This document shows positions 18,084-26,454 of a DNA stretch of 34,533 nt, one piece after another (position 1 is the stretch's first letter; every line of letters starts with the position of its first letter). Origin of the DNA: Acidobacteriota bacterium (lineage in GTDB: Bacteria; Acidobacteriota; Terriglobia; Terriglobales; Acidobacteriaceae); the NCBI GenBank assembly GCA_019510535.1, contig JAEKKE010000084.1, positions 1-34,533 on the forward strand. The letters are read 5' to 3'. The notes under the pieces were generated by a model, which did no database searches, was not told the DNA's origin, and saw only the letters and a program-made list of their open reading frames with translations. A program made the position numbers and the translations under genes.

Positions 18084-18772
18084 AAACAGCGCGAAATCGA
18101 AGTGGATCTTCGACCGGAAGAGAGTTTACGCCGGTTGAATTCACGGATGACGCGGGCTACGTAGGCACGGGTCTCCCGGTAGGGAGGAATGCCATGATAG
18201 CGATCTACCGCTCCAGGACCAGCATTGTAGGCCGCCAGCGCCATGGCCATATTGTCGTGATAACGGGTCAGCAGTGTGTCCAGGTAGGCCGAGCCTCCAT
18301 TGACGTTTTCGCCAGGGTGGAAGCTGTTGTGTACGCCAAGCTCGCGAGCAGTGCCGGGCATGAGCTGCATGAGTCCCTGCGCTCCGGCGCGAGATACTGC
18401 GGCAGGCCGGTTGTTGCTTTCGGCACGAACGACCGCGGCCAGCAGGTCAGCGTCCACCCGATGTGTCGCCTCGGCTGAGGCCAGCAACTGGTGTAGCTCA
18501 GCGGGTGTCAGCGATGTCTCGTCTTTTGCCACTATTTCTTTCAGCTCCGGTCGAATAGACGGCGCCGGAAGCTCGAAGAATTCAGCCTGAGAGATGGCTT
18601 CCTGTGGAACTTCGAGGTAGCTCTGTTCGCTGGTGTAAAGCCGTACCCGGCCGGGCTCTGCCGCTGCTTCACGGCGGACGCAGTCCAGCGTAAAGCCTGT
18701 GCGCAGCGTGATGTGCTCGGCGGCAAAGGCGGTGGCGCTGAGCAGGCAGAGAGTTAGGACGCGGACGAGCAC
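18065..18772 (-). CDS. Lytic transglycosylase (SLT domain), exported
   Basis: Peptidoglycan lytic transglycosylase of 235 aa, acting in the periplasm. It has a signal peptide of about 18 residues and a short N-terminal domain. The SLT domain runs from about 95, with catalytic E118 in VVRAESNNRPAAVSRAGAQG, then LMQLMPGTARELGV and MALAAYNAGPGAVDRYHGIP. The start is GTG (18770-18772). Related enzymes typically end soon after VIREFNRRKL; here 18 further residues (SSGRRSTSIS...) read into the next gene and look non-native. This supports a rearranged 3' end. The catalytic domain appears intact. Confidence 0.88.
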   Translation of the reverse strand: MLVRVLTLCLLSATAFAAEHITLRTGFTLDCVRREAAAEPGRVRLYTSEQSYLEVPQEAISQAEFFELPAPSIRPELKEIVAKDETSLTPAELHQLLASAEATHRVDADLLAAVVRAESNNRPAAVSRAGAQGLMQLMPGTARELGVHNSFHPGENVNGGSAYLDTLLTRYHDNMAMALAAYNAGPGAVDRYHGIPPYRETRAYVARVIREFNRRKLSSGRRSTSISRCLCGSFA

Positions 18773-18820
18773 TTGCTTAAGCCTACCGAATTTCGCGGGA
18801 AACGTCGCTTAAGAAAGCAT

Positions 18821-18939
18821 TTAGAACGGTTTTCCCGGTTGCTTGGTATTCCGGAAAGGGCGTGCAGCAGCGTTTTCATTGCGGAAAACGCCCACAGATG
18901 CGGATGCTCTGGACGAAGTCACCGGGAAAACGCTCTTAA
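18821..18939. mobile_element. MITE-like inverted-repeat element, copy C
   Basis: A 119-bp element lying in the opposite orientation to copy A. Terminal repeats are TTAGAACGGTTTTCCCGGT (18821-18839) and ACCGGGAAAACGCTCTTAA (18921-18939); the inner 11 bp match perfectly and the outer bases imperfectly. The central hairpin is GCGTTTTC (18870-18877), six-base loop, GAAAACGC (18884-18891). The region around it matches the reverse complement of copy A closely. The right end provides the TAA stop of the ZIP transporter gene (18936-18938). The left end lies 48 bp upstream of the transglycosylase start. Confidence 0.7.
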
Positions 18940-19661
18940 CCGGCGAGGAGACGAAGTAAAAAGAAGATCGCGACGCCGGCAAAGAAGACAAGTGCCATGC
19001 GAATGCCAGGCTCACGGTTCACCTCGGGGACTAGGTCTGTGGCGGCCACATAGATGGTGACACCCGCAGAGACGGGCAGGCCGATGTGCACCCACGAGGG
19101 GAAGATATTGATAAGAAAGACCCCGGCCAGAGTAGCCAGACCCAACGATAGGGCAGCATTCAGCGCGGTCTTACGGGATTGCCCGCTGGCCAGCATGACC
19201 GAGGCCACGGTGAACCCCTCAGGCAGCTTGTGCAGGAAGACCGCCAGAAACACGATGTAACCCAGCCAGTTCGAGATCAGGAAGCCTGAGGCAATAGCCA
19301 CGCCGTCGAAGAGCGTGTGGACGCCGAGGCCCAGCAGCACGGAGTACGACTTGTAGCGGGCGATGAACTCGTCGTGGTGAGTCTCTTCGCCGAAGTGGAA
19401 GTGCGGGGTGATCGTGTGCTCAATCAGATGGACGCCGCAGTAGCCCACCAACACCAGCATGGGAGCCCAGGTCGGAGCCAGGTTCAGGCTTTCAGGGAGC
19501 ATCTCCAGAACGGCGGCCGCCAGCATGAAGCCCGAACCCAGAGCGACGAAATAACGCAGCGAGCGCGTTGTTGGCGAACGGCGCACGAGCAACAGGCCGC
19601 CGAGGAAGTCGGCGAGACCGGCAACAGTACCGAGAGCAAGGCTTAGGGCAAAGGCAGACAT
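18936..19661 (-). CDS. ZIP-family divalent metal transporter
   Basis: Inner-membrane transporter of 241 aa expected to import zinc or a related divalent cation. It has about eight hydrophobic segments. The family metal-site motifs are GVHTLFDGVAIASG in TM4 and FLHKLPEGFTVASVML in TM5. A histidine-rich cytoplasmic loop near 80-97 (HLIEHTITPHFHFGEETHH) probably handles metal. The stop codon lies in the end of repeat copy C. No metal regulator is adjacent. The family call is firm, the metal is not. Confidence 0.9.
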   Translation of the reverse strand: MSAFALSLALGTVAGLADFLGGLLLVRRSPTTRSLRYFVALGSGFMLAAAVLEMLPESLNLAPTWAPMLVLVGYCGVHLIEHTITPHFHFGEETHHDEFIARYKSYSVLLGLGVHTLFDGVAIASGFLISNWLGYIVFLAVFLHKLPEGFTVASVMLASGQSRKTALNAALSLGLATLAGVFLINIFPSWVHIGLPVSAGVTIYVAATDLVPEVNREPGIRMALVFFAGVAIFFLLRLLAG

Positions 19662-19747
19662 CAGGAGGGTTCAGTTAAATGCTTTCCATTCAATAGTCTC
19701 TCATTGGATGGGGCCGCGACGGAAAGGGTGCAGCGGTTAGAAGGGTC

Positions 19748-20266
19748 TTAAACTCTATGATCCTGCGGCAGATCTTCGCTCGCCATGGCCAACGTAACGC
19801 CAAGGGCGCAGAGCAGAACGATCTGCTCCAGGCGCGTTGAGACCTGGTGCAGACGGTCGAAGTCTGCTCTTTCGGGATTAGTGAGGGGTAGGTTTGTAAA
19901 ATCGCCGCCGACGAGCTGACGGTCATGCTCCATCAGCGGCATGACGTGGAAGCCGATATACATCGTCAGGCACAGCATCAATCCGGCAAGGCTGACGATG
20001 GCCAGCATCTGCACTCTGTTGCGGTGGCTGCGCTGATAGAGCAGAACCGTGGTCAGCAGAAGAGCAATGCCGCAGCCAAGACCGACCCAGTGCAACCGTG
20101 TAAGGCATAGGCCGACGATGATGCCGGGAATCCGTGTGTTGCCTTGCGTCATCTCCAGCACTTGCGGAGAGAAGATCGCAGGTGCGGCGATGGCGCCGAA
20201 GAAGACGATGCCGCCCATCCAGGCGACGAGCGAGAGAAGCCGGAGGGCACGAAGAAACGCAACCAT
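19748..20266 (-). CDS. DUF4149-like membrane protein
   Basis: Protein of 172 aa with four predicted membrane helices (about 8-32, 48-76, 85-112 and 145-163). The start RALRLLSLVAWMGGIVFFGAIAAPAIF and the central HWVGLG resemble DUF4149/TMEM205-type proteins, whose function is unknown. It sits 40 bp downstream of htpX on the same strand and may be co-transcribed. Confidence 0.75.
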   Translation of the reverse strand: MVAFLRALRLLSLVAWMGGIVFFGAIAAPAIFSPQVLEMTQGNTRIPGIIVGLCLTRLHWVGLGCGIALLLTTVLLYQRSHRNRVQMLAIVSLAGLMLCLTMYIGFHVMPLMEHDRQLVGGDFTNLPLTNPERADFDRLHQVSTRLEQIVLLCALGVTLAMASEDLPQDHRV

Positions 20267-20306
20267 GCTTCAAGTGTCGTCGCAGCAGCCTATTGGAGCA
20301 AGTTAG

Positions 20307-21161
20307 TTAAATCCGCTCGCGGCCGATGAGGCGCTCCACGCGCTTTTCCATCGGCGGATGTGTGCTGAAGAGGCCGGCCAGATCGCTGGCGCGCAGGCGC
20401 GGCGCAGAGATGAACAGATGTGCGGTCGACGGTGTCGCGTCCATCGGCAGGCGACGGGAGTATGCATCGATCTTCTGCAGCGCGCGTGCCAGGGCATGCG
20501 GGTTTCCCGTCAGCTCTGCTCCGGAGGCATCCGCGGCATACTCCCGCGAACGCGAGACCGCAAGCTGGATCAGGGTGGCTGCGATGGGCGCAAGAATCAG
20601 CATCAGAAGCGCACCGATGCCACCGCCGCCGCGCTCACGACCGTCCCGGTCGCCATAGCCGCCAAAGATCATGGCAAAGCGGCCCATCTGCGCCAGCAAG
20701 GTAATAGCTCCGGCGATGGTGGCGGCAATCGAGCTGGTCAGGATATCGCGGTTCCGCACATGGCCGAGCTCGTGCGCGAGTACGCCCTCCAGCTCCTCAT
20801 CGTCCAGCAGATCCAGAATGCCCGCGGTTACGGCGACAGAGGCGTGCTTGGGATTACGCCCGGTTGCGAAGGCATTGGGAGATTCGGTAGGGAGCAAATA
20901 GATCTTCGGCACAGGCAGACCTTGCTTGTAAGCAAGCTGCTCCACGATGGAATACACACGGGGAAGCTGTTCCTGGGTCGCCGGCTGCGCACGGTACATC
21001 GCCAGGGCGATCTTATCCGAGAAGAAATAGCTGACGAAGTTCATGACGGCGGCCAGCAGAAATGCCAACACCATGCCATTCTGTCCGCCGAAGTACCCTC
21101 CCACGAACATCATCAGCAGGGTCAGGGATGTGAGCAGCATGGCAGTTTTTAACGTGTTCAT
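20307..21161 (-). CDS. htpX: Membrane zinc metalloprotease HtpX
   Basis: M48-family protease of 284 aa in the inner membrane that degrades misfolded membrane proteins. Two N-terminal helices (about 5-25 and 29-48) precede the catalytic motif HELGH (H130, E131, H134); RSREYAAD further on carries the third zinc ligand. Two more helices flank about 140-165 and 180-200, the second after a glycine/arginine-rich loop (RDGRERGGGGIG). SPNAFATGRNPKHA is a family signature. It is divergent from the phosphatase gene, with 97 bp between starts. Confidence 0.93.
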   Translation of the reverse strand: MNTLKTAMLLTSLTLLMMFVGGYFGGQNGMVLAFLLAAVMNFVSYFFSDKIALAMYRAQPATQEQLPRVYSIVEQLAYKQGLPVPKIYLLPTESPNAFATGRNPKHASVAVTAGILDLLDDEELEGVLAHELGHVRNRDILTSSIAATIAGAITLLAQMGRFAMIFGGYGDRDGRERGGGGIGALLMLILAPIAATLIQLAVSRSREYAADASGAELTGNPHALARALQKIDAYSRRLPMDATPSTAHLFISAPRLRASDLAGLFSTHPPMEKRVERLIGRERI

Positions 21162-21258
21162 GGCGGTTCTCGTCCTTCTTCCTATTAGACGTGGTGGGAT
21201 CGGCAGACGATGCGGGGGCAGTCACCCGGCGTTCATACGCCAGTGATATACCAGGCGT

Positions 21259-22278
21259 ATGGAAAACCTGCACCTCGATCGTCGCCGCTTCCTGCGGCAG
21301 AGTTTTGCGTTCAGCGCTACAGCACTGTGGGCTTCGCGCCATGGCCTGGCCAAGATGATGCCGAAGGATCCGGCAGCAGCCGAGCTGCTGATGCTGGGGG
21401 ACTGGGGATATCTGAATCCTGCTGCACAGCAGGTCGTCGCCAAGGGGATGGCCGATTACACGCTTCGCGAAAAGCTGAAGCCGCAGGCGCTGCTGATGCT
21501 GGGTGACAACTGGTACGAAGCCCTGGAGGGTGGTGTGGACTCCGAGCGCTGGAAGACCGGCTTTGAAGAGATGTATCCGAAGAACGTCTTTGATTGCACC
21601 GCATACGCTGTGCTGGGCAACCATGACTACCAGTACTTTCCGAAGAGCAAGGTCGATGCAGAGCTGGAGTATGCTCGCCGCGGTCACAGCCGCTGGACCA
21701 TGCCGGCAAAGTGGTACACCTTCGAGTTCCCGAAGAAGAATCCGCTGATCACCTTCATCGCCCTCGACAGCAACATGCCGCATCCGATTGCTCCGCGGAA
21801 GGACGGCAAGCCGACGATCGATTTTACGCTCACGGAAGAGGAACGCATCGCACAGCTCGCATGGCTTGAGGCGGAGCTGCAGAAGCCACGCAAAACTCCG
21901 TTTACGGTCGTAATCGCGCACCATCCCGTCTTCTCCGATGGGCCTCACGGTGACCACAAGCTACTGATTCGCGACTGGGATCCACTCTTCCGCAAGTATG
22001 GTGTGCATGCGTATCTGGCCGGGCATGACCACGACCTGCAGCATCTGGAGTTCGAAGGTCATCCGACGACTTACTTCCTCTCAGGAGGCGGTGGCGCGGA
22101 CCTGTATGACCTCAAGGTCGATCCCACGGTGCGCGGACCGTACGCACACAAGGTCTACGGCTTCAGCCGCCTCTCGGTCACACCAAAGAAGCTGACGCTG
22201 CAGCACCTGGACGGTGATGGCCGCCTGCTGCACGCCATCGAGAAAACGCCGGAAGGGAAGCTTACGGTTCTGAGCTAA
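21259..22278 (+). CDS. Tat-exported metallophosphoesterase (tartrate-resistant acid phosphatase-like)
   Basis: Phosphatase of 339 aa with a twin-arginine signal (DRRRFLRQSFAFSA), so it is exported folded. The calcineurin-like metal site is complete: GDWG (D48), GDNWYEA (D83, N84), GNHDYQ (N121, H122, D123), AHHPVFSDG and AGHDHDLQHL. GDWGY with GDNWY is typical of purple/tartrate-resistant acid phosphatases. It probably releases phosphate from organic esters in the periplasm, consistent with the nearby phosphate regulon, but a regulatory link is not shown. The start at 21259 has a weak ribosome site (AGG); a later start would lose the Tat signal. Confidence 0.87.
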   Translation: MENLHLDRRRFLRQSFAFSATALWASRHGLAKMMPKDPAAAELLMLGDWGYLNPAAQQVVAKGMADYTLREKLKPQALLMLGDNWYEALEGGVDSERWKTGFEEMYPKNVFDCTAYAVLGNHDYQYFPKSKVDAELEYARRGHSRWTMPAKWYTFEFPKKNPLITFIALDSNMPHPIAPRKDGKPTIDFTLTEEERIAQLAWLEAELQKPRKTPFTVVIAHHPVFSDGPHGDHKLLIRDWDPLFRKYGVHAYLAGHDHDLQHLEFEGHPTTYFLSGGGGADLYDLKVDPTVRGPYAHKVYGFSRLSVTPKKLTLQHLDGDGRLLHAIEKTPEGKLTVLS

Positions 22279-22295
22279 GCCAAGAGCCACGAAAC

Positions 22296-22325
22296 ACTTG
22301 AGGCTGCCTTTAGGCAGCCTCAAGT
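22296..22325. terminator. Strong bidirectional hairpin terminator
   Basis: ACTTGAGGCTGCC (22296-22308) and GGCAGCCTCAAGT (22313-22325) form a perfect 13-bp stem with a TTTA loop, followed by TATTT. It lies between the convergent phosphatase gene and the membrane-protein gene that ends at 22329. Confidence 0.8.
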
Positions 22326-22328
22326 TAT

Positions 22329-23597
22329 TTACGACCGGTTGATCGCGCGTTTGAGTACGACTTCTAACGCGGCCTTCTGTTCCGTGTATTCCGCCTCGGT
22401 CAGCTTTCCGGTTGCGCGATCCGTTTCCAGGGCGAAGAGCTCGTCCTTGAGGGTCTGCAACATGGAAGGAGCGGAAGGTGCAGCCGGTGCGGTTGGCACA
22501 GTTCCTGCCGTTGCAGCAGCGGGCTGCGCGGGCTTGCCGCTGAGGAAGAAGCCTGCTGCAACTGCGAGCAACAGCGCCAGACCGCTCAAAATCCACCACT
22601 TGTACTTAGTCAACGGATCGGGTGTATCGATCGGAGTTCCAAGTCCACCACCTGGCTTGGTATCGGTCGCTGCCGATCCGCCTGGTGCTGCTGCCTGGCT
22701 GTCGCCGCCACCCGCTGCTGGCTGACCATCAGCGCTTGTCTGTGCAGCATCGCGCGGCAGTTGGCCGGCACCGGAGACCGTGAATCCAAGCTTGGCGCCG
22801 GGAGCGATGTCACGCGCCACATAGGTCTGCGCGTTCAGCTCCTCGACAAGGTTGTACTGTGCTCCCCCGGCTGCCTCGAACTTGAAGGTCTTGGGCATCA
22901 TCAGAGCAATGGTGCCTGTCTTCATCGTCGGGCGTGGTCCGAGTGTCAGCGTTCCGCTGTACGGAAGTTCATAGGAGACCTGGAAGCGCGTCTCACCGGG
23001 ACGGATGGGGAAGACGAAGGCGTAGTGGCCCTTTTCTTCCAGAGGCATCGGCGCCGACTGTACCGGCATACCGCCCGGTCCAAGCGCGGCAGAGCCCGAG
23101 ATGGTGGCGTCGGCCGGCAGCCAGAAATCAAAGGGGCGATCAGAGTACTGCGTCTTCTTTGGGTTGGAGTCATTCTTCACAAAGAAGTTCTCGACGATAC
23201 GCATCCGCTTTCCGCTCTCGTCTGTCTGCAAACGCATCACGTCAGCCTCCCACTCGATGCCGCTTACCTTGGGAGCGCTGTCGAAGACCTCCACCTCAAC
23301 GGACTCGGTTCCCGGAGGCGCGGGCCGGAAGTACGGCGTTTTGTCATGCGTGACGCGCACCAGATGAATGCCGGCATCCGGCACCTGAAGCGTGAATTTG
23401 CCTTTGGCGTCGGTGGTGGTCTTAGTGGACTCCTGCATGCCCTGCTGCAACCGGATCAGCGTTACCTCGTCGCCGGCGGAAGGCTTATTGCGCGTCGAGT
23501 TCATGACGGTGCCGGTGATGGTGCCCTGCGCGGCAGCAATGGCAGGGATCGCGAAGAGAAGGGAAGCGCACAGGCGCTGAAACTTAGAGGAAGTCAC
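22329..23597 (-). CDS. Carboxypeptidase-regulatory-like membrane protein with CcmI-like tail
   Basis: Protein of 422 aa with a signal peptide (cleavage after AIAAAQ, about 23). A carboxypeptidase regulatory-like beta-sandwich follows (about 25-105, GTITGTVMNSTRNKPSAGDEV and DAKGKFTLQVPDAG), then a second beta-rich extracytoplasmic domain to about 270. A low-complexity A/G/P/S linker (about 280-325) leads to one membrane helix (about 335-353). A cytoplasmic tail ends in a charged helix pair (LKDELFALETDRATGKLTEAEY). The tail resembles the 88-aa protein encoded beside ccmH at 26749-27015. The function is unknown. A role near cytochrome c maturation or envelope assembly is inferred from that similarity and the shared strand. 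Confidence 0.8.
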   Translation of the reverse strand: MTSSKFQRLCASLLFAIPAIAAAQGTITGTVMNSTRNKPSAGDEVTLIRLQQGMQESTKTTTDAKGKFTLQVPDAGIHLVRVTHDKTPYFRPAPPGTESVEVEVFDSAPKVSGIEWEADVMRLQTDESGKRMRIVENFFVKNDSNPKKTQYSDRPFDFWLPADATISGSAALGPGGMPVQSAPMPLEEKGHYAFVFPIRPGETRFQVSYELPYSGTLTLGPRPTMKTGTIALMMPKTFKFEAAGGAQYNLVEELNAQTYVARDIAPGAKLGFTVSGAGQLPRDAAQTSADGQPAAGGGDSQAAAPGGSAATDTKPGGGLGTPIDTPDPLTKYKWWILSGLALLLAVAAGFFLSGKPAQPAAATAGTVPTAPAAPSAPSMLQTLKDELFALETDRATGKLTEAEYTEQKAALEVVLKRAINRS

Positions 23598-23620
23598 CTC
23601 TTCAGGATAAAACGGACGGC

Positions 23621-23649
23621 CCCGGCTGCACGGTATTCGTACAGCCGGG
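23621..23649 (-). terminator. Hairpin terminator after the acylase gene
   Basis: CCCGGCTG (23621-23628) pairs with CAGCCGGG (23642-23649), with two more G-C pairs outside one mismatch. Read on the minus strand the stem is followed within a few bases by GTTTTATCC. It separates the acylase gene from the next minus-strand gene, which starts at 23597. Confidence 0.5.
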
Positions 23650-23669
23650 ACCTAAAACACACGTTAGAT

Positions 23670-25934
23670 CTATTGCAGGGCGTCTCGTTTTTCCAGGTTG
23701 CCTTCCACTTCCTTACGGCTGAGCCACAGATCGCGCCACTGTTTGTCGCGCATCAGCGGAAGCTGGTCCGTGTGATGCTTGCACCCCGGCTGTGAGCAGT
23801 TGCCATAGCTGACCAGCACCTTGGCATGCGGTACTTTGGTGAACTCCACCGCCATGGTGATGGTGTCGCCGTGCACTGGTGTCTTGATTCCATTGGCAAT
23901 CGGCCCGAAGGTGACCACACGGAAGATTCCCAGGTTGCCGTAGCCTCCGTTGCCCGGAAAGTCCACCCCGTCGATCGGCGCGCCACGTTCCGCTGTAGTG
24001 TTGCCGTCGGACTGTCCATTGATCTGGAAGCGCATGACCTCGCCCCAGGGACGATCGATCGCGCCATAGGTCTTGACGGTCTCGTCGATAGCCTCGTCCA
24101 GCAACTGCACGGCGTACTTCGGGTCCTTCAGGCCGCGCGGCGTGGTCAACGGTTCCTCCAGCTTGTAGGGAACGGCAAAGTTGCGCGAGCCGGAGGCAGT
24201 GGAGATGGTCAACTGCGCGTTGGTGAACTTCTGCGCCCAGACGTAGAAGAGCAGGGCTCCCCGCGAATTGGCTTCGGCGTTGCGGTCCCAGCTCTTCAGC
24301 AGATCAGCAGCCTTCTTCGTGCCGTCACTGCCGAACTGGTTGACGGCCTCCAAAAGCTCGGGCAGCATGCGGTCGGCAAGCTCCATGTGGGTCGAGAGCT
24401 TCTTGGCGGTCAGCGCCTCGAAGTTGATCTTCTTGTCCTCCGAAAGCATGCGCAAACCGCGGTCGGAACGGAAGTGCGGGAACTTCGGAGCGACGTAGGC
24501 GGGATACTCCGCCGGATCTAACATCGTCGGCCAGCCCGCATCCCACGGCGGCTGGTTGGAGTTCTGCACATAGCCGGACGGCGGATCAATCAGCTTTGGC
24601 AGCTTCTCATAGGGCAGGTATTCGTTCCACAGATACTTCGATTCGTCGCCGGGAACCACGCCGCCCCAGAAGGCATAGTCACCCTCGCTGCGCTTTGGCA
24701 GGGTGGAGGCAAAGAAGTACATGATGTGCCCATCGCGGTCAGCGTACATCACGTTATACATGGGCAGTTGCAGGCGCTTGAGTTGTGCTTCGTACTCGGC
24801 AAAGGTATGGGCCGTGTCCATGTGCCAGTACTGATCCAGCATCTGCGGCTTATCGAGACCGGCGACGCGTAGAGCGATAGGTGATCCATTGTCAGTTCGA
24901 ACGATGGGACCGTGGACAGTGGACTTAATGGTGAGCTCCTGCTCTTTGGTGCTGCCATCCGGCTGCAGGACCTTCAACATATGTGTCTCCACCTTGAAGG
25001 GAAGCACCTTGCTGTCGAAGAGATAGCCGTCGTCCTTGAGAACAATTTTGTAGAGGTCGGCGCCGTCGTTGGTATTCACTGTGTTGGTGATGGCGTTGTA
25101 GGGAGAGAAGCTGAAGCGCAGGACTGGCAGGCCGATCTGTGTGGCGCCTGAGAGATCAATGCCCGGTGCTGTGAGCTGCACCTGGAAGTAGCTCTGCTCG
25201 CCTGCCCAGGCCAAATGCGGATTCATCAGCAACATGGCTTTGCCACTGGCGGAGTGCGATGGCCCGATGGCCCAGCCGTTGGAGCCGTCTTCCATGTCCA
25301 TATTCGGAGCAGCGGGATCATCATCCGCAAACGGCGCCATGCGAGGATCCAACGCGGCATCGGATGTGCCTGCATTGCGCGTCGGGAACATCAGACGCTG
25401 ACCCGCCACGAAGGTGAAGTTCACGAACTTCTCTTCATGCGTGATGATGTCCAGCGTCGTTACGGGCAGGACACGTTTGGCTTCCACGCTCAGCATGTCG
25501 CCGTGGGCGGCAGCATAGGCATTGATACCGGCAGCAAAAGCGTCCAGGTATTTGCGGAACTCAGGCGTCTGCGCCGCCAGCCACTCCTCGCCGCGCTGCG
25601 GAATCCCGTTGGTCCACACCCAGGTGTCGTTGTTGAGGTTATTCGCTGCCGGGCTGATCGGGTTTCCTTTCGGCCCCCAGTACTCTGCGGCCCTACCCCG
25701 TGAGTTGCCATAGACCGTAAGCAGCAGATTGCCGTGAGCTGCCGTCTGCGCCCATCCATAGGCGTAGAACATGTCTGCGACAGACTTCGCATAGATGTGC
25801 GGAACACCCCATGTATCCCAAAGGATCTCGGTGCCCTTCTGCGGGGTGTACTTCGGCGGCTCATGGCCGGCCGCCAGCAGGGGAGAGGAGAGAAGCGAAG
25901 ACACGACCAGCAAAGCGGTGCGGCGCAGACTCAC
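23670..25934 (-). CDS. Penicillin acylase family N-terminal-nucleophile hydrolase
   Basis: Exported amidase of 754 aa, the usual length for the family, with a signal peptide of about 22 residues. The alpha chain begins with WDTWGVPHIYAKS. After a spacer comes the autoprocessing site MEDGSNGWAIGPSHSASG, where G217-S218 would be cleaved and S218 becomes the N-terminal nucleophile. NPHLAWAGEQSYFQVQL, STVHGPIV and VQNSNQPPWD follow family patterns. Substrates in this family include beta-lactams, acyl-homoserine lactones and lipopeptides; the substrate here cannot be told. Acyl-homoserine-lactone degradation is one possibility. It is flanked by hairpins and is likely a single-gene unit. Confidence 0.9.
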   Translation of the reverse strand: MSLRRTALLVVSSLLSSPLLAAGHEPPKYTPQKGTEILWDTWGVPHIYAKSVADMFYAYGWAQTAAHGNLLLTVYGNSRGRAAEYWGPKGNPISPAANNLNNDTWVWTNGIPQRGEEWLAAQTPEFRKYLDAFAAGINAYAAAHGDMLSVEAKRVLPVTTLDIITHEEKFVNFTFVAGQRLMFPTRNAGTSDAALDPRMAPFADDDPAAPNMDMEDGSNGWAIGPSHSASGKAMLLMNPHLAWAGEQSYFQVQLTAPGIDLSGATQIGLPVLRFSFSPYNAITNTVNTNDGADLYKIVLKDDGYLFDSKVLPFKVETHMLKVLQPDGSTKEQELTIKSTVHGPIVRTDNGSPIALRVAGLDKPQMLDQYWHMDTAHTFAEYEAQLKRLQLPMYNVMYADRDGHIMYFFASTLPKRSEGDYAFWGGVVPGDESKYLWNEYLPYEKLPKLIDPPSGYVQNSNQPPWDAGWPTMLDPAEYPAYVAPKFPHFRSDRGLRMLSEDKKINFEALTAKKLSTHMELADRMLPELLEAVNQFGSDGTKKAADLLKSWDRNAEANSRGALLFYVWAQKFTNAQLTISTASGSRNFAVPYKLEEPLTTPRGLKDPKYAVQLLDEAIDETVKTYGAIDRPWGEVMRFQINGQSDGNTTAERGAPIDGVDFPGNGGYGNLGIFRVVTFGPIANGIKTPVHGDTITMAVEFTKVPHAKVLVSYGNCSQPGCKHHTDQLPLMRDKQWRDLWLSRKEVEGNLEKRDALQ

Positions 25935-25980
25935 AGCAGGACTCCTGGATGGATTGTTCGGCTTTAAAAGGAATGTAACA

Positions 25981-25997
25981 TTCGAGCGAAGCTCGAA
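25981..25997 (-). terminator. Small hairpin after the VOC gene
   Basis: TTCGAGC (25981-25987), loop GAA, GCTCGAA (25991-25997) make a perfect 7-bp stem. It lies 30 bp beyond the stop of the VOC gene and 46 bp before the acylase start on the minus strand. It could be a weak terminator or an operator for the acylase; there is no clear T-run. Confidence 0.35.
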
Positions 25998-26028
25998 CCC
26001 TGATTCAATTCTTCAATCATTCAGTTCT

Positions 26029-26394
26029 TTAATTCGCCATCGGTTGTCCGAAGGTGATCCAGAAACGATTGCAATCGCGCAGGATGAACTCTCGCATGCC
26101 GTAATGCGTGTCATGGGGCGGTTCAACGATGTCCACGCGTTCGTGAAGACGCTCATAGAGCGCATCCACGTCCGAGGCGTAAAGATAGAGATCAACTTCA
26201 CGCCGGAACGCATCGCTGGGGCGGCCTTCGATATTCAACATGATCTCGCTGGCGCCGTAACGCAGACGGGCCCAGTTCATCTCGCCGCACTCAATGTTTT
26301 CGCCTGTTTTAGTAAAGCCGAGGACGGAGACGTACCACTCCACTGTCGCTCGAACGTCCGGCACATGGATCATCGGGAAGATCGACTGGGTCAT
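26029..26394 (-). CDS. VOC-family (glyoxalase/bleomycin-resistance-like) protein
   Basis: Small cytoplasmic protein of 121 aa with the vicinal-oxygen-chelate fold: IFPMIHVPDVRATVEWYVSVLGF at the start and a second module ending in YGMREFILRDCNRFWITFGQP. It has E and H residues where VOC proteins often bind a metal, but the substrate cannot be deduced. I chose the ATG at 26394 (MTQSIFPM) because it matches the domain start. An in-frame ATG at 26478 would add 28 residues partly encoded by the inverted-repeat element. Confidence 0.8.
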   Translation of the reverse strand: MTQSIFPMIHVPDVRATVEWYVSVLGFTKTGENIECGEMNWARLRYGASEIMLNIEGRPSDAFRREVDLYLYASDVDALYERLHERVDIVEPPHDTHYGMREFILRDCNRFWITFGQPMAN

Positions 26395-26454
26395 ATCCCC
26401 TCCGCGAGTGCCACTATCGTAGCGCGGAAGGTCTGTGAAACCAATCTCTAAGAG

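Noticed and set aside
21230..21247. Possible Pho box before the Tat-exported phosphatase gene (CGTTCAT, 4 bp, CAGTGAT)
   Set aside because: It ends 11 bp before the start codon, leaving no room for a -10 element and leader, and the second half matches poorly. A later start would remove the Tat signal.
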